From positions 1-44,701 of the forward strand of contig JAVBKT010000005.1 of NCBI GenBank assembly GCA_031553915.1: a stretch of 44,701 nucleotides of DNA, in the 5' to 3' direction. Under the pieces are notes generated by a model. That model saw nothing but the letters and a program-made list of their open reading frames with translations. It did not search any database and had not been told where the DNA came from. This document shows, piece by piece, positions 41,450-44,701 of this stretch. The DNA comes from HGM13862 sp031553915. GTDB lineage: Bacteria; Bacillota; Dehalobacteriia; UBA4068. A program made the position numbers and the translations under genes. How positions within the stretch are numbered: the stretch's first letter is position 1; each line of letters opens with the position of its first letter.

Positions 41450-42334
41450 TTAATACATACTCCCAACATTAATCACCGGCTGGCTGGATTTATCTGTAAT
41501 AATCGACACCATAATATTATTGATCATATTAACTTTTCGCTCATTATCAAGGTCAAACTGCCCCTCCTGTTCCAGCTTTTCGATGGCCATTTGCGCCATG
41601 CCAACCGCACCTTCCACGATAATCTGCCGCGCTGCCAGAATGGCTGCTGCCTGCTGGCGCTGCAGCATTGCGGAAGCTATTTCCGTGGCATAAGCCAAAT
41701 GAGTAAGACGCGCCTCCATAATCTCTACGCCGGCAATCTGCAATCTGCTTTGCAGCTCTTTGAGCAATTCCTGGCTGACTTCATCAGCATTGGAACGCAA
41801 GGAAAAATTGCCGCTGTCAAAATCATCATAGGGATATTGCGCCGCAACATGACGCAGCGAGGTCTCAGACTGAATTTCGACAAACTGCTCATAGCTGTTG
41901 ACATCAAAGACCGCTTTGGCCGAATCAATAACCTTGAAAACAATCACCGCGGCGATTTCGATCGGGTTACCGTTGACATCATTAACCTTCAGCTTTTCGG
42001 AATTAAAGTTGCGCACGCGCAAAGATACTTTTTTCGATGTCGAAAAGGGTACTACCATCCAAATGCCGTTTTCGCGCAGCACGCCGGTGTATTTGCCAAA
42101 AAAGGTAATAACCTTGGCGGTATTGGGCTGCACCACTACCAGCCCCAGCAAAAAGACAAAAGCAATCAGTATCGCCAGCGTAGCCAGAATGGCCTTGTAG
42201 GCGCCGCCGCTTTGTACCATATTGATAAAAAGAAAGACTGAGAGGGCCAGAAAAGCAAGCGATAAAAAGATGGCAATAAAGCCATTAATTTTCCAGGCTG
42301 GTTTTTCCTGAATGGTTTGTTTGGTTTCGTTCAT
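41450..42334 (-). CDS. SPFH/Band 7 (stomatin-like) membrane protein
   Basis: 294 residues. Two N-terminal membrane segments (IAIFLSLAFLALSVFLFINM; AILATLAILIAFVFLLGLVV) are followed by the SPFH domain: TFFGKYTGVLRENGIWMVVPF, VRVRNFNSE-type strand, and an ALxxQR-like coiled-coil tail (MLQRQQAAAILAARQIIVEGAVGMAQMAIEKLE). These proteins form large membrane rings that order lipids and proteases. The start was set at 42334 because AAGGAGG lies 7 bases before it; an ATG eight codons upstream overlaps the operator. First gene of a five-gene operon. Confidence 0.9.
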   Translation of the reverse strand: MNETKQTIQEKPAWKINGFIAIFLSLAFLALSVFLFINMVQSGGAYKAILATLAILIAFVFLLGLVVVQPNTAKVITFFGKYTGVLRENGIWMVVPFSTSKKVSLRVRNFNSEKLKVNDVNGNPIEIAAVIVFKVIDSAKAVFDVNSYEQFVEIQSETSLRHVAAQYPYDDFDSGNFSLRSNADEVSQELLKELQSRLQIAGVEIMEARLTHLAYATEIASAMLQRQQAAAILAARQIIVEGAVGMAQMAIEKLEQEGQFDLDNERKVNMINNIMVSIITDKSSQPVINVGSMY

Positions 42335-42350
42335 AATTAAACCTCCTTTT

Positions 42351-42378
42351 AATATCAATATGATATCACATTGATATT
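42351..42378. promoter_or_regulatory. 28-bp near-perfect palindrome, candidate operator
   Basis: AATATCAAT (42351-42359) and ATTGATATT (42370-42378) are exact inverted arms. The spacer contains TGATATCA, so the whole 28 bases are self-complementary with one mismatch per half. It covers the -10 box and part of the spacer of the SPFH operon promoter, a standard position for repression. Confidence 0.75.
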
Positions 42379-42388
42379 AAAAAAGCAA
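42360..42388 (-). promoter_or_regulatory. Promoter of the SPFH operon
   Basis: On the minus strand TTGCTT (42388-42383) and TATCAT (42365-42360) are 17 bases apart, 25 bases before the start codon's leader end. The -10 is inside the palindrome. Confidence 0.55.
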
Positions 42389-42487
42389 GGGGAATTTAGG
42401 TGAATTTGCGGCTGTTTTTGGGCAGGTTTTATCTGCGGCAAACCTGAATATAGCTAACATAATCCTAAAATCAACCGGTGGTATAAA

Positions 42488-42727
42488 ATGACTGCAAGAA
42501 AAATGTTCCCCTGGGTCTTTGCCATACTCTTGGTTTTAATACTTATTTCCGTATTTGTTTTCGAAAACGCAGATTTTTATCCTGCGGCAACAGTAATGAC
42601 TGAGACCGAAAAAAAAGCCCAACTGCAAGAGCAGCTGAGCGAAGAGCTTCGTGAATATTATCTGGGTGGAAACAATTGGCAGGAATGCCGGGATTTGATT
42701 GACCAAATCGAAAAAATCGCCGACTGA
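42488..42727 (+). CDS. Small single-pass membrane protein, function unknown
   Basis: 79 residues. A hydrophobic helix (FPWVFAILLVLILISVFVF, about 7-25) is followed by an acidic, charged helical tail (ETEKKAQLQEQLSEELREYY). It is likely anchored with the tail outside or in the cytoplasm. GGTGG lies before the ATG. It ends exactly where the convergent DUF4911 gene ends, with no base between the stop codons. Confidence 0.65.
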   Translation: MTARKMFPWVFAILLVLILISVFVFENADFYPAATVMTETEKKAQLQEQLSEELREYYLGGNNWQECRDLIDQIEKIAD

Positions 42728-42955
42728 TTAAGTAATATCTACAGAAACCGGGATCGGCAGGCAATGCAAAATAGCCATAATATCAGCTTTGGCATGACGG
42801 GCCACACGCAGCACCAGCTTGCCAAGGCTAGGATCAATAGTGGTGACCAAAGCCATATGGTCATAGCCTTCTATCAGCTTATTAAACAAATCTATATCCC
42901 GCGGCTCTACCTGCACAGAAATCAGTTCGCCTTCGTTATTTTTGTTTTGATTCAT
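42728..42955 (-). CDS. DUF4911 family protein
   Basis: 75 residues. The segment VQVEPRDIDLFNKLIEGYDHMALVTTIDPSLGKLVLRV resembles the DUF4911 family of Firmicutes, small alpha/beta proteins of unknown function, possibly related to ACT-like folds. The ATG at 42955 was chosen over a TTG seven codons earlier; its SD is weak (AAAGGG about 13 bases upstream). The structured RNA at 42997-43104 lies in its 5' leader. Confidence 0.7.
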   Translation of the reverse strand: MNQNKNNEGELISVQVEPRDIDLFNKLIEGYDHMALVTTIDPSLGKLVLRVARHAKADIMAILHCLPIPVSVDIT

Positions 42956-42996
42956 AGTTATTTTTTCCCTTTCCAACGCTTAATCACGGTGTTTCG

Positions 42997-43104
42997 GCGG
43001 CAGAAGTTTGCTCATTCGGTTACTGTTGTCCAGGCAGCTCCCGAATCTTCATCCGAAACAATAAGGCAAAACCACTCGCTCTGTTAGAGCAATACTTCTG
43101 CCGC
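42997..43104 (-). ncRNA. Structured leader RNA, resembling a reduced cobalamin-riboswitch core
   Basis: The outer stem pairs GCGGCAGAAGTATTGCTC with GAGCAAACTTCTGCCGC (43104-43087 with 43013-42997), one unpaired base. Inside are a small hairpin (GCTCTAACAGAGC) and a core reading ATTCGGGAGCTGCC...CAACAGTAACCGAATGAGC. That core resembles the conserved GGTGAAAATCCGGAGCTGCC...CAACTGTAACCG of cobalamin riboswitches, but the CCCGC element and the distal arm are missing. It sits 42 bases upstream of the DUF4911 start. It could be a degenerate or variant riboswitch, or an unrelated structured RNA. The outer stem is clear; the family is uncertain. Confidence 0.5.
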
Positions 43105-43276
43105 TACAATAATTCTTCTTCGCTTGGACAATTTCCTTTTTCTAAAATCGAAAGAAAGGTGACAAGCCCTCGCAACAATTATATGGCAATTGTTAATATT
43201 ATATGTATCATGCCTATATGTACCCAAAATGAACTGTTATACCTCCTTCATGCTCCCCTCTATCCTGTCGCAGGGA

Positions 43277-43306
43277 GATAAAAGGCCGCACAAGCGGCCT
43301 TTTATC
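43277..43306. terminator. Strong terminator with no assigned upstream gene
   Basis: Perfect 13-bp arms GATAAAAGGCCGC/GCGGCCTTTTATC enclose ACAA. No gene ends just before it on either strand. In the gap 42956-43400 I see the structured RNA, an inverted repeat at 43174-43194 (AACAATT/AATTGTT) and this hairpin, nothing else. It may end a small RNA starting near 43110-43200 or act as an attenuator in the lysozyme leader. Confidence 0.8.
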
Positions 43307-43400
43307 TTATATTGGTGTAAATTTGCGTACCAGTATATGAATGTGTTATTCTATGGTATAGTGTATACTGATAAATGTTTGTATTAGCGGAGGTGCGGTT

Positions 43401-44135
43401 ATAAAAATCAAACATAAAATTATAATCCCAGCGCTTTCTTTAATTATTATAGCAGCTATTATAGCGGCACTGTTTTATTTTGGCGTTATTCTCTTTAATA
43501 ATCCATCAAAAGACAAATATCCTGTTCGCGGCATTGATGTGTCGTCATATCAAGGCGCTATTGATTGGGAAACCATAAGCAGCCAAAATATTGACTTTGC
43601 TTTTATAAAGGCTACTGAAGGAAGCAGCTATGTTGACAGCTATTTTGAATATAATTATGTGCAGGCGTTAAAAACCGAATTGCACGTGGGCGCATATCAT
43701 TTTTTCAGCTTTGACAGCAGCGGTCAAACGCAGGCGGATAACTTCATCAAAACAGTTAAAAAAAGTGAAAACATGTTGCCTCCCGTTGTTGATTTTGAAT
43801 TTTATGGCGATAAAGAAAAAAATCTGCCAAATGCAGAAATAGTAAGAGCAGAGCTAACAGTTCTGCTCAACGAATTGGAAAACTATTATAATATGAGACC
43901 GATCATCTATGCTACAGAAAAAGCGTATAATTTCTATCTGGACGGGCATTACACCAGTTACGACCTGTGGATTCGTAATGTGTTTTCAAATCCGAAAACG
44001 TTTTCTGATCAGGAATGGACCTTCTGGCAATACACGAACCGGGAAAAGCTAAAAGGCTATGACGGCGAGGAGAAATATATTGATATGAATGTGTTTAATG
44101 GTAGTTTAGAGGATTTTAACTGCTACGCAAAATAA
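43401..44135 (+). CDS. GH25 lysozyme-like muramidase with AUA start
   Basis: 244 residues if read from ATA at 43401. N-terminal IKIKHKIIIPALSLIIIAA and following residues form a signal anchor. The GH25 domain starts at PVRGIDVSSYQGAIDW (aspartate of the catalytic face), then DFAFIKATEG, YHFFSF, PPVVDFEFYG (catalytic D-x-E) and DLWIRNVF near the end. It cuts the beta-1,4 bond between MurNAc and GlcNAc. GGAGGTG lies 5 bases before ATA, and no ATG, GTG or TTG in frame fits the signal peptide. A GTG at 43539 (inside DVSSYQ) would delete a catalytic strand. Either ATA is used, or the start codon has mutated and the gene is weakly expressed. Confidence 0.85.
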   Translation: MKIKHKIIIPALSLIIIAAIIAALFYFGVILFNNPSKDKYPVRGIDVSSYQGAIDWETISSQNIDFAFIKATEGSSYVDSYFEYNYVQALKTELHVGAYHFFSFDSSGQTQADNFIKTVKKSENMLPPVVDFEFYGDKEKNLPNAEIVRAELTVLLNELENYYNMRPIIYATEKAYNFYLDGHYTSYDLWIRNVFSNPKTFSDQEWTFWQYTNREKLKGYDGEEKYIDMNVFNGSLEDFNCYAK

Positions 44136-44181
44136 AGATAAAACACACTTGACTGAGACTTTTGATCGCTGGAGGATTACT

Positions 44182-44556
44182 ATGCTGCTCAAATGCTTAT
44201 GTGTTGGCGCAGGCGGTTTTATCGGCGCCATATTCCGTTATCTGCTGGGCTTGATCCCTGTGGCAACCGCTTTTCCCTTGATGACTGCGCTGATAAATAT
44301 TTCCGGCAGCCTGGCTATTGGTGTCATCTATGGTCTGACCAGCCACTTCACCAGTCACAATCTGCTGCTTATCCTCTTTTTCCAAGTGGGTATCTGCGGC
44401 GGGTTTACCACCTTCTCTACTTTTTCTCTGGATGCTCTGCGGCTGATGGAGGGCGGCAAATTTGGCCTGATGCTGCTATACGTGGTTGCCAGTGTTGTTT
44501 TATGCCTGGGCGCGGTGTGGCTGGGCAAACAGGGAATCTCGGCTTTGCTTAAATAA
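44182..44556 (+). CDS. crcB: Fluoride exporter CrcB/Fluc
   Basis: 124 residues with four transmembrane helices. GAGGFIGAIFRYLLG, NISGSLAIGVIYG (conserved N and the G-S pair) and GICGGFTTFSTFS (the phenylalanine/threonine ion-track motif) are all present. It forms a dual-topology dimeric fluoride channel. Many clostridia have two adjacent crcB genes; only one is visible here. No fluoride riboswitch fits in the 46-base gap upstream. The start was set at 44182, with GGAGGATTACT before it, not an in-frame ATG 33 bases upstream. Confidence 0.93.
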   Translation: MLLKCLCVGAGGFIGAIFRYLLGLIPVATAFPLMTALINISGSLAIGVIYGLTSHFTSHNLLLILFFQVGICGGFTTFSTFSLDALRLMEGGKFGLMLLYVVASVVLCLGAVWLGKQGISALLK

Positions 44557-44569
44557 ATATAATAAATAT

Positions 44570-44588
44570 CCCCCGGCGAAGCCGGGGG
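44570..44588. terminator. GC-rich hairpin after crcB
   Basis: CCCCCGGC and GCCGGGGG are separated by GAA, 14 bases past the crcB stop. It would terminate crcB and could also be the right-end hairpin of a TnpB-type element on the other strand. Confidence 0.75.
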
Positions 44589-44629
44589 TATTTCATATAC
44601 GGGTGTAACCCTAAGATACCAGCAACGCC

Positions 44630-44701
44630 TCACGTGGCGTATTGATGGCCTGACATTTGCGTGAGATTAATACCTGCAGCCCGTAAACGGGCTAGAAATT
44701 T
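44630..44701 (-). CDS. C-terminal fragment of a protein running off the window, perhaps TnpB
   Basis: Twenty-three codons are open from the window edge to a TGA, translating to KFLARLRAAGINLTQMSGHQ then YAT. Many TnpB proteins end in a comparable arginine/alanine-rich stretch followed by a glycine-histidine motif. The match is suggestive only. Confidence 0.3.
   Translation of the reverse strand, partial: KFLARLRAAGINLTQMSGHQYAT

Larger units (their letters stand above)
44570..44701 (-). mobile_element. Possible 3' end of a TnpB-type (IS200/IS605 family) element with guide RNA end
   Basis: Read on the minus strand, the end of an open frame (44701-44630, ending at a TGA) is followed by several consecutive hairpins: AGCCCG/CGGGCT, ACGCC/GGCGT, GGGT/ACCC and CCCCCGGC/GCCGGGGG. 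A gene end overlapping a structured RNA that ends in a GC-rich hairpin is how TnpB elements end, with the guide drawn from the flank. The visible residues are too few to prove TnpB. The rest lies beyond the window. Confidence 0.4.

Noticed and set aside
42997..43104. 6S RNA, SRP RNA or T-box leader
   Set aside because: It is too short for 6S, lacks the SRP tetraloop motif and the T-box sequence. Only a cobalamin-core resemblance was left.
43190..43387. Plus-strand open frame in the lysozyme leader
   Set aside because: It crosses the strong terminator and the promoter region, has no RBS and no recognisable domain.
44136..44181. Fluoride riboswitch before crcB
   Set aside because: The gap is only 46 bases and shows none of the conserved GGCGATGG...motif or pseudoknot pattern.
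1..44701. CRISPR array or prophage
   Set aside because: No regularly spaced direct repeats, and no phage structural, integrase or cas genes were seen; DnaC/DnaD-like genes here lack phage neighbours.

Overview
The window looks like part of the chromosome of an anaerobic, endospore-forming Firmicute of the Clostridia type. The evidence is the sporulation pair yabP-yabQ beside a DivIC-like gene, Gram-positive style ribosome binding sites, DnaD plus a DnaC/DnaI-type helicase loader, and oxygen-sensitive iron-sulfur proteins (a ferredoxin-tailed aldo/keto reductase and a 2-hydroxyacyl-CoA-dehydratase-like protein with its activator). It is mostly core chromosome, with a few accessory islands and a dispersed family of small repeats.

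Layout. 1-2.4 kb: a truncated repeat copy, tRNA-Arg(CCG), and two redox enzymes on the plus strand. 2.4-7.6 kb (minus): an SH3 lipoprotein, a nitrilase-family amidase, a HAD phosphatase, the DnaC-like and DnaD-like replication proteins and a beta-CASP nuclease. 7.8-8.0 kb: a tRNA-Pro/tRNA-Gln operon with a near-consensus promoter. 8.0-16.2 kb (minus): a gene cluster that appears dedicated to a ribosyl compound. It has a ribose-type ABC importer, a PfkB kinase, a pseudouridine-5'-phosphate glycosidase homologue, two tandem ADP-ribosylglycohydrolase homologues and a UroD/MtaA-type corrinoid methyltransferase homologue. Its promoter at 16216-16244 is followed by a perfect 24-bp palindrome. 16.4-18.4 kb (minus): a double-cubane-cluster-protein-like gene and its ATP-dependent activator. 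18.5-21.8 kb: an epimerase, a small lipoprotein, NudC and VanZ. 21.9-27.2 kb (minus): a membrane-envelope group (flippase-like protein, polysaccharide deacetylase, processive glycolipid glycosyltransferase) followed by a histidine kinase/response regulator pair. 27.4-34.0 kb: lgt, a DUF2156/GNAT pair, divIC-HTH-yabQ-yabP and pnp. 34.1-35.5 kb: murI flanked on both sides by repeat copies. 35.5-38.7 kb: an HI0933-type flavoprotein, cobO, a possibly leaderless rluB-type gene and a small membrane protein. 38.75-42.4 kb (minus): an SPFH protein, a ribbon-helix-helix protein, a zinc-ribbon protein, map and an M32 carboxypeptidase, behind a promoter overlapped by a near-perfect palindrome. 42.5-44.7 kb: two small proteins, a structured RNA candidate resembling part of a cobalamin riboswitch, a GH25 lysozyme apparently starting with AUA, crcB, and what may be the 3' end of a TnpB-type element.

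Main points of interest: (1) a dispersed repeat with terminal inverted repeats, whose ends supply the stop codons of three different genes; (2) the ribosyl-compound cluster with its mixed glycosidase content and one degenerate ADP-ribosylglycohydrolase paralogue; (3) the structured RNA at 42997-43104; (4) unusual starts (AUA for the lysozyme, a candidate leaderless rluB); (5) the promoter-overlapping palindrome in front of an operon that encodes its own RHH protein.
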